Below, in pieces: positions 17,352 to 28,935 of a DNA stretch of 64,000 bases. A program made the position numbers and the translations under genes. Under the pieces are notes generated by a model. That model was not told where the DNA came from, did no database searches, and saw nothing but the letters and a program-made list of their open reading frames with translations. Origin of the DNA: Qipengyuania gaetbuli (lineage in GTDB: Bacteria > Pseudomonadota > Alphaproteobacteria > Sphingomonadales > Sphingomonadaceae); the NCBI RefSeq assembly GCF_020171365.1, contig NZ_JAIUZO010000002.1:2078001-2142000 (forward strand), written 5' to 3'. The stretch's first letter is position 1, and the number at the start of each line of letters is the position of its first letter.

Positions 17352-18020
17352 CTACAGCTTTTCGAGGGCGGAAATGAGGCCCGCCAGCGATTCGATGACC
17401 GCGTCTGCACCCAGCTCGTGGGGAGGCTTGTCGCAATAGCCATAGGCGGCGGCGACCACCGGAACCTTCGCTGCGCGGGCCGCCTTCACGTCATAGGAAC
17501 TGTCGCCAATGAAGACGAGGCGTCCGCCGCCGCACCGCGCGCGGGCCTCGATAACGGAATCCGGCTCGGGCTTTGCACGGCCCTTGCCCATGGTGTCCCC
17601 GCCGATGATCGTCTCGAAGCGGTCAGCCAGGTCAAGCGTCGTCAGGATCTGGCGAGCGAAGCTTTCGAACTTGTTCGTCACCACCGCCATCTTCACTCCG
17701 CGTTCGGCCAGCGCATCGAGCGCTTCCATCGCGTGCGGATAGGGTCGGGTGTGGACTGCATTGTTTTGCGAATAGTAGCCGAGCATTTCCTTGTAGAGCC
17801 GGCGGAACTCGTCTTCCGGCAGCCCGCCCTGCTGGTCCACGGCGCGGGCCAGCATGATCTTGGCGCCGCCCCCGATGAGGTCGCTCGCATGGTCGGCAGG
17901 GACCGGATCGAAACCGCCAAGTGCCAGCGCGTGATTGACCGCCGCGCCGAGGTCGCGGTGCGTTTCGAGGAGAGTTCCGTCGAGATCGAAGCCGACGGCG
18001 GCAAAAGGGAAGTCGCTCAT
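17352..18020 (-). CDS. gph: HAD hydrolase, phosphoglycolate phosphatase type
   Basis: A 222-residue HAD-superfamily phosphatase. Motif I is GFDLDGTLLETH (nucleophile Asp12, Asp14), motif II is VVTNK, and motif III/IV is KPEPDSV...FIGDSSYDVKAARAA. The closest match in size and pattern is phosphoglycolate phosphatase, which removes 2-phosphoglycolate made in DNA repair and oxygenation. HAD substrates are hard to tell apart from sequence, so the substrate is less certain than the fold. It is divergent from glmU with 61 bp between starts. Confidence 0.85.
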   Translation of the reverse strand: MSDFPFAAVGFDLDGTLLETHRDLGAAVNHALALGGFDPVPADHASDLIGGGAKIMLARAVDQQGGLPEDEFRRLYKEMLGYYSQNNAVHTRPYPHAMEALDALAERGVKMAVVTNKFESFARQILTTLDLADRFETIIGGDTMGKGRAKPEPDSVIEARARCGGGRLVFIGDSSYDVKAARAAKVPVVAAAYGYCDKPPHELGADAVIESLAGLISALEKL

Positions 18021-18081
18021 GCGGGGGAGGGGTGGCGGATGGTTCTTCAATCCGCAAGCATTTGGTGGCATTGCCGGTGAC

Positions 18082-19449
18082 ATGAGCCAGACCAGACAAT
18101 TCGCCGCCGTCATTCTCGCCGCGGGCAAGGGTACCCGCATGAAGAGCGCGCTGCACAAGGTGCTGCACCCGATCGCGGGCCGCCCGATGCTGCATCACCT
18201 GATGGCGAGCGTCGACAGCCTCTCGCCCGCGCACAAGGTCGTGGTCGTCGGCGCCGGGCGCGAACAACTGGAAGAAGCGCTGGCGGGCAGCGCGCGCACG
18301 TGCCTGCAGGAACCCCAGTTGGGTACCGGCCATGCGGTCCAGCAAGCGCAAGGCGAGCTGGGCGGGTTCGATGGCGACGTCCTTATCATGTATGGCGACG
18401 TGCCTTTCGTGCGCCCCGCCACGATGGAACGGATGCTCGACCGGCTCCATGCTGCGGACACACCTGCAGCAGTGGTGCTGGCGTTCGAGCCGGAAGACCC
18501 GCTCGCATATGGCCGCGTCATCGCCGACGACGAAGGACGCATCGCCAAGATGGTAGAATTCAAGGATGCGGACGAGGGCGAGAGGGCCTGCCATTTGTGC
18601 AATTCCGGCCTGCTTGCCGCGCGGGCAGCGGATTTGTGGGATTTGCTCGGCCGGGTGGGCAACGACAATGCGCAGGGCGAATACTACCTCCCCGATATCG
18701 TCAACATCGCCATCCATGACGGCCGTATCTGCGCCGCCGTCACCACGGACGATCCGAACGAGGTCGCGGGCATCAATTCGCGCGGCGAACTCGCGGCGGC
18801 AGAGGCCCTGTGGCAGCAGGAGCAACGCTGCTACTGGATGGCCGAAGGTGTTACCCTGCGCGCGCCTGACACCGTGTTCTTCAGCTACGATACCGAGCTT
18901 TCCAGCGACGTGACAGTCGAACCCAATGTCGTTTTCGGCCCCGGCGTAAAGGTCGCCAGCGGCGCCACCATCCGTGCCTTCAGCCACTTGGAAGGGGCGA
19001 GCGTGGGCGAGGGCTGCGAAGTCGGCCCCTACGCCCGCCTGCGGCCTGGCGCGGTCATGGAAAAGGGCAGCAAGGTCGGCAATTTCGTCGAGATGAAGAA
19101 GGCGGTCCTCGGTGAAGGTGCCAAGGCCAACCACCTCACCTATCTTGGCGACGCCGAAGTAGGCGCGGGCGCGAATATCGGTGCCGGCACCATCACCTGC
19201 AATTACGACGGCTATTTCAAATACCGCACCAAGATTGGCGAGCGTGCCTTCATCGGCTCTAACAGCGCACTGATCGCCCCGGTCGAGATCGGCGCGGACG
19301 CCATCGTTGCTGCCGGTAGCGCGGTCAGCCGCGACGTGGCCGCAGGCGACCTGCGGATGGTGCGCGGCGAACAGATCGTAAAGCCCGGCTGGGCGGACCG
19401 CTTCCACGACGCGATGAAGAAGAAGAAGGCTTCGGAGAAGAAGGGCTGA
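18082..19449 (+). CDS. glmU: Bifunctional GlcN-1-P acetyltransferase / UDP-GlcNAc pyrophosphorylase
   Basis: Makes UDP-GlcNAc for peptidoglycan and LPS. The 455-residue product has an N-terminal nucleotidyltransferase (VILAAGKGTRMKS, GTGHAVQQA, YGDVPF) and a C-terminal left-handed beta-helix acetyltransferase from about 250 (NFVEMKKAVLGEGAKANHL, GAGANIGAGTITCNYDG). The ATG at 18082 is the first that leaves the nucleotidyltransferase motif intact; longer forms overlap gph antisense. The C terminus is lysine-rich (KKKKASEKKG). The following HNH gene overlaps its last codons in another frame. Confidence 0.97.
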   Translation: MSQTRQFAAVILAAGKGTRMKSALHKVLHPIAGRPMLHHLMASVDSLSPAHKVVVVGAGREQLEEALAGSARTCLQEPQLGTGHAVQQAQGELGGFDGDVLIMYGDVPFVRPATMERMLDRLHAADTPAAVVLAFEPEDPLAYGRVIADDEGRIAKMVEFKDADEGERACHLCNSGLLAARAADLWDLLGRVGNDNAQGEYYLPDIVNIAIHDGRICAAVTTDDPNEVAGINSRGELAAAEALWQQEQRCYWMAEGVTLRAPDTVFFSYDTELSSDVTVEPNVVFGPGVKVASGATIRAFSHLEGASVGEGCEVGPYARLRPGAVMEKGSKVGNFVEMKKAVLGEGAKANHLTYLGDAEVGAGANIGAGTITCNYDGYFKYRTKIGERAFIGSNSALIAPVEIGADAIVAAGSAVSRDVAAGDLRMVRGEQIVKPGWADRFHDAMKKKKASEKKG

Positions 19450-19724
19450 CCGCGGGACGCACCACTTGCTGGCTGTGCGGACGCGATATCGGCACGCGCG
19501 TCCAGCTCCACCATCCGGTGCCCAAGGCGAAGAAGGGTCGGTTCACCGTTGCGGTCCACCCGATCTGCCACAAGGCAATCCATGCCAATTTCACCAATCC
19601 CGAGCTCGCCCGCATCGGCGAGGATCGCGAGGCCTTGCTGCAAAACGAGGCGTTGGCGAAGTTCGTGCGCTGGGTTTCGGACAAGCCGCCCGACTTCCAT
19701 GCGCCCACCCGGACGGCGCGATAG
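19446..19724 (+). CDS. Small HNH-type protein, start codon uncertain
   Basis: The reading frame encodes TTCWLCGRDIGTRVQLHHPV followed by HPICHKAIHANFTN, a short HNH-endonuclease pattern with CxxC, HH and CxxxxH ligands, over about 92 residues. No ATG, GTG or TTG precedes the CxxC in frame. The earliest candidate is a CTG at 19446 with GGAGAAG upstream, inside the last codons of glmU. A GTG at 19518 would remove the zinc cysteines and the HH pair. Conservation of the whole motif argues that the longer form is translated, by a rare start or from within glmU. HNH proteins of this type are usually of unknown role. Confidence 0.6.
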   Translation: MTAGRTTCWLCGRDIGTRVQLHHPVPKAKKGRFTVAVHPICHKAIHANFTNPELARIGEDREALLQNEALAKFVRWVSDKPPDFHAPTRTAR

Positions 19725-19781
19725 CAGGAAACGTCGGGGCCGCACGGGCGTTGTGGGTCAAAGACCAAGGAGCCCGAATTC

Positions 19782-20456
19782 ATGAAACTCTGGAAAGCCG
19801 CAGCCATCGGCCTCGGCGTCCTCGCTGCTGGCGCAACTGCCACCTATGCCTATTACCGCCAGGCGGTGGACGAGCCGGACTACACGCTCGTCCGGGAAGA
19901 TGGCGATTTTCAGCTGCGCGAATATGCACCGATGATCGTTGCGGAGGTCGTTCACACCGGCGAACGCAGGCCCGCATTGAACGCGGGCTTCCGGCGTCTT
20001 GCCGCCTATATTTTTGCCGAGGACCGGCCGGGCCAGGAAATCGCGATGACCAGTCCGGTAATGCAGGACCAGGGCGAAAAGATCGCGATGACGGCACCGG
20101 TCATCCAGGACCAGGGCGCGGAAATCGCCATGACTGCGCCCGTCATGCAGGACGGCAATGACGATAGCGGCACATGGCGCACGCGTTTCGTGATGCCGGC
20201 GCAGTACACGATGGATACGCTGCCCACGCCGCCGCAGGACATTACCTTGACCGAAGTGCCATCCCGCCGCGTGGTGGCCGTGCGTTTCTCCGGCCGCGGG
20301 ACCGATGCTGATCTGGCCGAAAAAGAAAAGGCGCTTCGCGACTGGATCGCCAAGGAAGGGCTGGTGGCTTCAGGTCCGGCCGAATTCGCGTTCTACGATG
20401 CACCGATGGTGCCGCCACCGCTCCGGCGCAACGAGGTGATCATCCCGGTTGAGTGA
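19782..20456 (+). CDS. SOUL haem-binding-like protein with triplicated signature loop
   Basis: A 224-residue SOUL/HBP family protein with an N-terminal membrane anchor or signal (LWKAAAIGLGVLAAGATATY). The SOUL core is YTLVREDGDFQLREYAPMIV, then MPAQYTMDTLPTPPQ, and VVAVRFSGRG. The family-defining IAMTxPV element, usually single, is present three times in tandem (residues 85-126). SOUL proteins bind haem or related ligands in some members; no function can be fixed here. The location is probably the periplasmic side of the inner membrane. Confidence 0.85.
   Translation: MKLWKAAAIGLGVLAAGATATYAYYRQAVDEPDYTLVREDGDFQLREYAPMIVAEVVHTGERRPALNAGFRRLAAYIFAEDRPGQEIAMTSPVMQDQGEKIAMTAPVIQDQGAEIAMTAPVMQDGNDDSGTWRTRFVMPAQYTMDTLPTPPQDITLTEVPSRRVVAVRFSGRGTDADLAEKEKALRDWIAKEGLVASGPAEFAFYDAPMVPPPLRRNEVIIPVE
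20034..20159 (+). repeat. Three in-frame 42-bp repeats in the SOUL gene
   Basis: Units at 20034-20075, 20076-20117 and 20118-20159 each encode 14 residues of the form xxIAMT[AS]PV[IM]QDxx. The amino acids are nearly identical, but silent differences (gcgatgaccagt, gcgatgacggca, gccatgactgcg) show that the duplication is not recent. Confidence 0.9.
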
Positions 20457-20467
20457 CCACAAACGAG

Positions 20468-20493
20468 AAGGGGCGACCGAGAGGACGCCCCTT
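20468..20493. terminator. Hairpin between convergent SOUL and peptidase genes
   Basis: AAGGGGCG (20468-20475) pairs with CGCCCCTT (20486-20493) around a 10-base loop and is followed by a short T run. It sits 12 bp after the SOUL stop and 27 bp before the convergent peptidase stop, so it can serve both directions. Confidence 0.6.
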
Positions 20494-20519
20494 TCCATTT
20501 CAGTGCACCGACAGCCGGA

Positions 20520-22652
20520 TCAGCCGCCGTTGTTGTCGTCCATGAGGCGCTGCATCAGGTAGACCATCTGAAGGCCCAGGAGCTTGGCGCGCTGTTCGTT
20601 GTCCACGCCGCCCGAATGGCCGCCGGTCATGTCCTCGAAATACCAGTAATCCTGACCGAGTTCCTTGAGCTTGGCGGCACCCTTGCGGGCGTGGGCGGGG
20701 TGGGTGCGGTCATCGGCGGTCGACGCCCAGAGGAAGGGTGAGGGGTAATCCACGCCCTCGACGATCTTCTGATAGGGCGAATAGCCTTCGATCCATGCGC
20801 GCTGTTCAGGGATGCGCGGATCGCCATATTCGCCGATCCACGAGGCACCGCGGCCGATCAGGTGATAGCGCAGCATGTCGAACAGCGGAATCTGGACGAT
20901 TGCCGCGTCGAACAGGTCGGGGCGCTGCGTGAAGGCCGTGCCCACCAGCAGGCCCCCCTGCGAACCGCCCTGGATACCGAGGTGGTCGGGCGTGGTGAAG
21001 CCGCGCTTCACCAAGTCTTCGGCCACGGCGATGAAATCGTCCCACGTGCGCTGCTTGTTCTCGCGGATGGCGCTCTGGTGCCACATCGGCCCGAATTCGC
21101 CGCCGCCACGCATGTTGGCAAGGACATAGGCGCCGCCCTTTTCGACCCACAGCTTGCCAGTGGTACCGAGATAGGAAGGCAGGCGCGGCACCTGGAAGCC
21201 GCCGTAACCGGTCAGCAGGGTTGCGGTGGAGCCGTCCAGCGTCATGCCCTTGGGCTTGACGATGAAGTAGGGGATTTTCGTCCCGTCCTTGCTCGTCGCC
21301 TCGTGCTGCTCGACTTCCATGCCCATGGCGTCGAAATAGGCCGGCGAGGTCTTGAGCACTCCCGGATCGCCCGAACCGTCGGTGTAGTAGAGCGTGGTCG
21401 GCGAGAGGAAATCGGTGACCGAGAACATGATCTGGTCGCTCTCGTCCGAGGCCGCCGCGACACCGACCGTGGCATTGTCGGGCAGGGCGACTTCGGTCGA
21501 AACCCACTCGCCGCCGTCGAAATCGAATTTCAGAACCTTGCCCACGACATTGTCGAGGATGGTGATGAAGGCGCTGTTGGCGGTCGAACTGATGCCCTGC
21601 TTGGTCTGGCGTTCGGCAGGAGCCCAGACGAGGGTCTTCTTCGCCCCGTTCGGGTCGCGTTTCCACTCTTCAAGGTCCACCGAGACGAGCGCGTCGGCAG
21701 GGAAGGTCTGGCCGCCAACTTCCCAGTCCACGTCGGTGGAATAGAGCAGCTGCCCGTCGATGATGCCGGCCAGGTTCGCCTTTTTCGGCATGTCGAGTTC
21801 GAGCCACTCGCCGTCATGCCAGACGTAGTTGATGCTTTCGTGGAAGCTCACCCCGCGGAATGCGGTGCGGGCATGGACCACGCCCTTGTTGTCGCGGAGC
21901 AGTCCGGCACCCGACCACACGTCGCTCGATTCGCCCCGGAAGATTTCGGGGGCATTGGCGATGTCGGTGCCGCGTTTCCACATGCGGGTGGTGAAGGGAT
22001 ATTCGCTATCGGTCAGCGTACCTTCGCCGAAATCGCGGCTGACGAGCAGGGTGTCCTTGTCGAGCCACTGGACGCTGCCCTGGCTTTCGCTGTCGAGCAC
22101 GAAGCCGCCGTCGACGAACTGCTTCGTCACGGTGTCGAATTCACGCATGATGGTGGCGTCCTTGCCGCCGTCGCTCAGTGCGATCATGCACATGCGTTGG
22201 TCGGGCGGCAGGCAGGTGCTGCCTTTGTAGACCCATTCCTTGCCCTCTGCTGCGGCGAGCGCGTCGACATCAAGGACGGTTTCCCAGGCGATATCGTCGC
22301 TCTGGTAGCTTTCCAGCGTGGTGCGGCGCAGCAGGCCCTTGGGATTGGCCTTGTCCTGCCAGAAATTGTAGAGGCCGTCGGGACGGATCGACACGAACGG
22401 AATGCGATCCTCGCTGTCGTAGATCGCCAGCGCCTCGTTCTTGAGCTGCTCGAAGCGCGGGTCGGCTTCCATATGGGCAAGCGTGCGATCGTTCTCGCTG
22501 CGGACCCAGTCGAGCGCGCGGTCACTACGGGCCTCTTCCAGCCAGATGTAGGGATCTTCGTCCGGGCCGGGAACGCCGTCCTGTGCGGCGAGCGTATTGG
22601 GGGCGGCGATGGTCATGACAGCAGCCATTGCCAGCGTGGAAACACGTTTCAC
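20520..22652 (-). CDS. Prolyl oligopeptidase family serine peptidase (S9A), exported
   Basis: A 710-residue S9A peptidase with a signal peptide (RVSTLAMAAVMTIAAPNTLAAQ), a beta-propeller middle, and a C-terminal alpha/beta hydrolase. Visible catalytic elements are Ser in GIQGGSQGGLLVG, Asp in STADDRTHPAHARK, and His in MTGGHSGG. It cleaves proline-containing short peptides, probably in the periplasm. The GTG at 22652 has AGGAGAGGA just upstream and begins the signal peptide; longer in-frame starts do not. It stands alone between convergent SOUL and the atpC terminator. Confidence 0.92.
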   Translation of the reverse strand: MKRVSTLAMAAVMTIAAPNTLAAQDGVPGPDEDPYIWLEEARSDRALDWVRSENDRTLAHMEADPRFEQLKNEALAIYDSEDRIPFVSIRPDGLYNFWQDKANPKGLLRRTTLESYQSDDIAWETVLDVDALAAAEGKEWVYKGSTCLPPDQRMCMIALSDGGKDATIMREFDTVTKQFVDGGFVLDSESQGSVQWLDKDTLLVSRDFGEGTLTDSEYPFTTRMWKRGTDIANAPEIFRGESSDVWSGAGLLRDNKGVVHARTAFRGVSFHESINYVWHDGEWLELDMPKKANLAGIIDGQLLYSTDVDWEVGGQTFPADALVSVDLEEWKRDPNGAKKTLVWAPAERQTKQGISSTANSAFITILDNVVGKVLKFDFDGGEWVSTEVALPDNATVGVAAASDESDQIMFSVTDFLSPTTLYYTDGSGDPGVLKTSPAYFDAMGMEVEQHEATSKDGTKIPYFIVKPKGMTLDGSTATLLTGYGGFQVPRLPSYLGTTGKLWVEKGGAYVLANMRGGGEFGPMWHQSAIRENKQRTWDDFIAVAEDLVKRGFTTPDHLGIQGGSQGGLLVGTAFTQRPDLFDAAIVQIPLFDMLRYHLIGRGASWIGEYGDPRIPEQRAWIEGYSPYQKIVEGVDYPSPFLWASTADDRTHPAHARKGAAKLKELGQDYWYFEDMTGGHSGGVDNEQRAKLLGLQMVYLMQRLMDDNNGG

Positions 22653-22752
22653 AGTCCTCTCCTGCAGATAATGCGGGCTGCATTTACCCTGCCGCGCGCA
22701 GGAGGAAAGGACAGACTTGCTCGACGAGGGACAAACCACGACGGACAAACGA

Positions 22753-22780
22753 AAAAGGGCGACCCGAGGGCCGCCCTTTT
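22753..22780 (-). terminator. Intrinsic terminator of the atp operon
   Basis: AAAAGGGCG (22753-22761) pairs with CGCCCTTTT (22772-22780); the 10-base loop can pair further (CCC/GGG). On the minus strand it ends in TTTTT. It lies 26 bp after the atpC stop. Confidence 0.8.
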
Positions 22781-22805
22781 CCTGTTTGCGATGATCCCGA
22801 AAGGC

Positions 22806-23063
22806 TCAGCCTTCGACGTGTTCCGCAAGGACCGTGAGGCCGTTCTCGCCGACCTCGGCAAAGCCGCCGCGGACCTCGATGGTTTCCGGGGCCGCGCCTT
22901 CGGTCTTGTAGACCTGCACAGCACCGTCGCGGATGGTCGACATGAAGGGCGCGTGGCCCTCGAGCACGCCGAATTCGCCTTCCGTGCCGGGAACGACGAC
23001 CATGTGGACGTCTTCCGAACGGACCAGCTTCGCCGGCGTGACGAGTTCGAAGTGGAGGGCCAT
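22806..23063 (-). CDS. atpC: ATP synthase F1 subunit epsilon
   Basis: Central-stalk subunit of F1. The 85-residue product contains only the N-terminal beta-sandwich domain ([34 protein letters not shown]). The C-terminal helical hairpin found in ~135-residue epsilon subunits is absent, as in several other alphaproteobacteria. Without those helices the classical epsilon inhibition of ATP hydrolysis is not possible. It is the last gene of the operon, 4 bp after atpD. Confidence 0.95.
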   Translation of the reverse strand: MALHFELVTPAKLVRSEDVHMVVVPGTEGEFGVLEGHAPFMSTIRDGAVQVYKTEGAAPETIEVRGGFAEVGENGLTVLAEHVEG

Positions 23064-23067
23064 GTCC

Positions 23068-24537
<1,470 letters not shown>

Positions 24538-24545
24538 CTACTGGC

Positions 24546-24908
24546 TCAGGAGGCTTTGTGGTGTGCGCCGTGTTCGGCACAGAGGGCTTCTGCGTTTTCG
24601 ATCATCCAGTCCGAACCGTCTTCGTTCGCAACCAGAGTGGCTTCGTGACGCATGTATTCGTCTTCGCCGAGACCGTATTCGCACAGGGCCTGTTCGGCAC
24701 CCATTGCGCGGCGGCAGACGGCGTTCTTGACCGGTTCGGCACCTTCGCAGGTCTCTGCGAACTTGGTGCTGAAATAGGCCTGGTCGGTCGCGGGCAGGCT
24801 GGCAACCGGTTCCGGCGTCGCGGTTTCGGTCGGGGTCGGCTCGGGAGCCGGCTCCTCGCCGCAGGCTGCGAGCAGCGCGAGGGGGAGGATAAGGGCGAGT
24901 TTCTTCAC
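24546..24908 (-). CDS. Cysteine-rich lipoprotein encoded inside the atp operon
   Basis: A 120-residue protein with a clear lipoprotein signal (KKLALILPLALLAACGEE, lipobox LAAC), a Pro/Glu/Thr linker (EPAPEPTPTETATPEP) and a small domain with four cysteines (CEGAEPVKNAVCRR, ALCEYGLGEDEYM, ALCAEHGAHHK). The GTG start at 24908 has AGGA upstream. It lies 14 bp after atpG and 20 bp before atpD, in the same direction, so it must be on the same mRNA. I recognise no family. A role connected with ATP synthase is suggested only by position. Confidence 0.8.
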   Translation of the reverse strand: MKKLALILPLALLAACGEEPAPEPTPTETATPEPVASLPATDQAYFSTKFAETCEGAEPVKNAVCRRAMGAEQALCEYGLGEDEYMRHEATLVANEDGSDWMIENAEALCAEHGAHHKAS

Positions 24909-24922
24909 TTTTCCGGTCCTTG

Positions 24923-25792
24923 TCAGAGCGCTTCCGCGCCCGCGATGATTTCGACGAGTTCGGTGGTGATCGCGGCCTGGCGGCTGCGGTTGTACTGGAT
25001 CGTCAGCTTGTTGATCAGGTCGCCGGCATTGCGCGTGGCGTTGTCCATGGCGGTCATGGAGGCGCCCTGTTCGGAAGCCTCGCGTTCCAGCAGGGCACCG
25101 AAAAGCTGCGTCTTCACGTAGCGCGGGAGCAGGTCTTCGAGGATTTCCTCTTCGCCCGGCTCGTATTCGACCACGGCATCGCCGCCGGCCGCGCCTTCGG
25201 GCGAGGGGACGGGGATGAGTTGGTCCACGGTCGGGTCCTGCGCCAGTGCCGACTTGAAGATCGGGTAGACGAGATGTGCGACGTCGAATTCGCCCTTCTC
25301 GAAGCGTTCGAGCAGGTCGTCGGCGATGGCTTCGGCTTCCTCGAAGCCCGGCTGGCGGACGTTGGAGGTGTCGAAGTGCTTTTCGATCTTGTCGGCAAAG
25401 TCGCGCTTGATCGGGGCGCGGCCCTTCTTGCCGACGAGGTAGAACGTCACGTCCTTGCCTTCGGCCACAAGTGCACGCGCCTTGGCCTTGGCGGCCTTGA
25501 CGATGTTGGCGTTGAGACCGCCGCACAGGCCCTTGTCGGTGTTCACGACCACCAGCAGGTGGCGCTTGTCCGAACCGGTGCCGCGCAGCAGCAGCGGGGC
25601 GCTGTCGCCGCTCACCTTGGAGGCGAGCGATGCCATCACGCCCGAAAGGCGTTCGGCATAGGGGCGCGCCGCTTCGGCAGCCGCCTGCGCACGGCGCAGC
25701 TTTGCGGCTGCGACCATCTGCTTGGCCTTGGTGATCTTCTGGGTCGACTTGACCGAGTTGATCCGACCCTTGAGTTCCTTGAGGCTAGCCAT
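24923..25792 (-). CDS. atpG: ATP synthase F1 subunit gamma
   Basis: Rotor shaft of F1. The 289-residue product has the conserved N-terminal [20 protein letters not shown] and the C-terminal signature [28 protein letters not shown]. It also has the alphaproteobacterial acidic insertion near residues 200-215 ([18 protein letters not shown]). It lies 31 bp after atpA. Residue order and length are normal. Confidence 0.97.
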   Translation of the reverse strand: MASLKELKGRINSVKSTQKITKAKQMVAAAKLRRAQAAAEAARPYAERLSGVMASLASKVSGDSAPLLLRGTGSDKRHLLVVVNTDKGLCGGLNANIVKAAKAKARALVAEGKDVTFYLVGKKGRAPIKRDFADKIEKHFDTSNVRQPGFEEAEAIADDLLERFEKGEFDVAHLVYPIFKSALAQDPTVDQLIPVPSPEGAAGGDAVVEYEPGEEEILEDLLPRYVKTQLFGALLEREASEQGASMTAMDNATRNAGDLINKLTIQYNRSRQAAITTELVEIIAGAEAL

Positions 25793-25823
25793 TTCGGCTC
25801 CCTATCTCGTGTGCTCTTGGGGC

Positions 25824-27924
<2,101 letters not shown>

Positions 27925-28054
27925 GCGTCTGTCGTCCTTTAAGGATCGGAAAAAAGGTCTGTCGTGCCATGCCGGAGGTGGGCGAAAATGAGTCGCCCCG
28001 GCAAGGTTGGCGCGCGCCTAGCAAAGGGCCTCGGCGAAGGCAACCCGAGTCAGC

Positions 28055-28083
28055 TTGTAACGTGGAGGAACCTTGGACATACT
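28055..28083 (+). promoter_or_regulatory. Candidate promoter of the TauD gene
   Basis: TTGTAA (28055-28060), a 17-base spacer, and CATACT (28078-28083), 23 bp before the ATG at 28107. The match is only moderate, but it is the best in this 182-bp divergent gap between atpH and the dioxygenase gene. Confidence 0.35.
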
Positions 28084-28106
28084 TTCCTACTAGAGGGAGA
28101 GCGAGC

Positions 28107-28934
28107 ATGGAAACCACGCAGCTGGCACCGCATTGCGGGGTCGAGGTATCGAGCGTCGAACTGGCGAAGATCGAGGGTAGCGATCTCGAAGCGATCCGCG
28201 ACCTTATATATAGGCACGGCGTAGCGGTGTTCCGCGACCAGTCCTTTTCGCCCGAGGATCACATCGCTTTCGCCAGGCGCTGGGGCGGCATCGACATCAA
28301 CAACTATTTCCCCCTGACGGACGAGCATCCCGAGATCGCCGTGGTCCGCAAGCGCAAGGACCAGGTGACCAACATCGGCGGAGGCTGGCACACCGACCAT
28401 TCCTACGACCAGGTGCCTGCCATGGGCTCCATCCTCGTGGCGCGCGAGCTTCCGCCATCGGGCGGCGATACGCTCTGGGCGCATATGGGCGCTGCGTATG
28501 AAAGCCTGCCGGAAGCGACCAAGGACAAGATCGAGGGGCTCACCGCCTGGCACACCGCGGACCATATATATGCGCCGGACGGGATCTATGCGCAGACCGA
28601 CCAGGGCAGCGAATTGCGCGGGCAGGAATTGAAGACCGGCGCCACCCACCCGGTGGTCGTGCGTCACCCGCACACCGGGCAGCGGCTGCTCTATGTCAAT
28701 CCGGGCTTCACGATCAATTTCACCGGCATGAGCCGCGAGGAGAGCTTGCCCTTGCTACAGGAGCTGTTCGCCCATGCCATGAAGGCGGAACACCAGTGCC
28801 GGGTGGAATGGCAGCCGGGAACGGTCGCCATCTGGGACAATCGCACGACCTGGCATTACGCGATGAACGATTACCAGGGCTATGCGCGGGAGATGCACCG
28901 CATCACGCTGAGCGGAGAACCGCTGGCAGCGTGA
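28107..28934 (+). CDS. TauD/TfdA-family Fe(II)/2-oxoglutarate dioxygenase
   Basis: A 275-residue non-haem iron dioxygenase. The facial triad is His95 and Asp97 (GGWHTDHSY) and His250 (TTWHYAMND), with Arg261/Arg265 near the end to bind 2-oxoglutarate. The family hydroxylates taurine, alkyl sulfates, aryloxyacids or similar acids; the substrate here is not evident, and no sulfonate genes are nearby. The ATG at 28107 has GAGGGAGA upstream. Confidence 0.88.
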   Translation: METTQLAPHCGVEVSSVELAKIEGSDLEAIRDLIYRHGVAVFRDQSFSPEDHIAFARRWGGIDINNYFPLTDEHPEIAVVRKRKDQVTNIGGGWHTDHSYDQVPAMGSILVARELPPSGGDTLWAHMGAAYESLPEATKDKIEGLTAWHTADHIYAPDGIYAQTDQGSELRGQELKTGATHPVVVRHPHTGQRLLYVNPGFTINFTGMSREESLPLLQELFAHAMKAEHQCRVEWQPGTVAIWDNRTTWHYAMNDYQGYAREMHRITLSGEPLAA

Positions 28935-28935
28935 G

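Noticed and set aside
22806..23063. Truncated atpC as a pseudogene
   Set aside because: The 85-residue length with a clean stop and operon terminator matches the short, single-domain epsilon known in other alphaproteobacteria.
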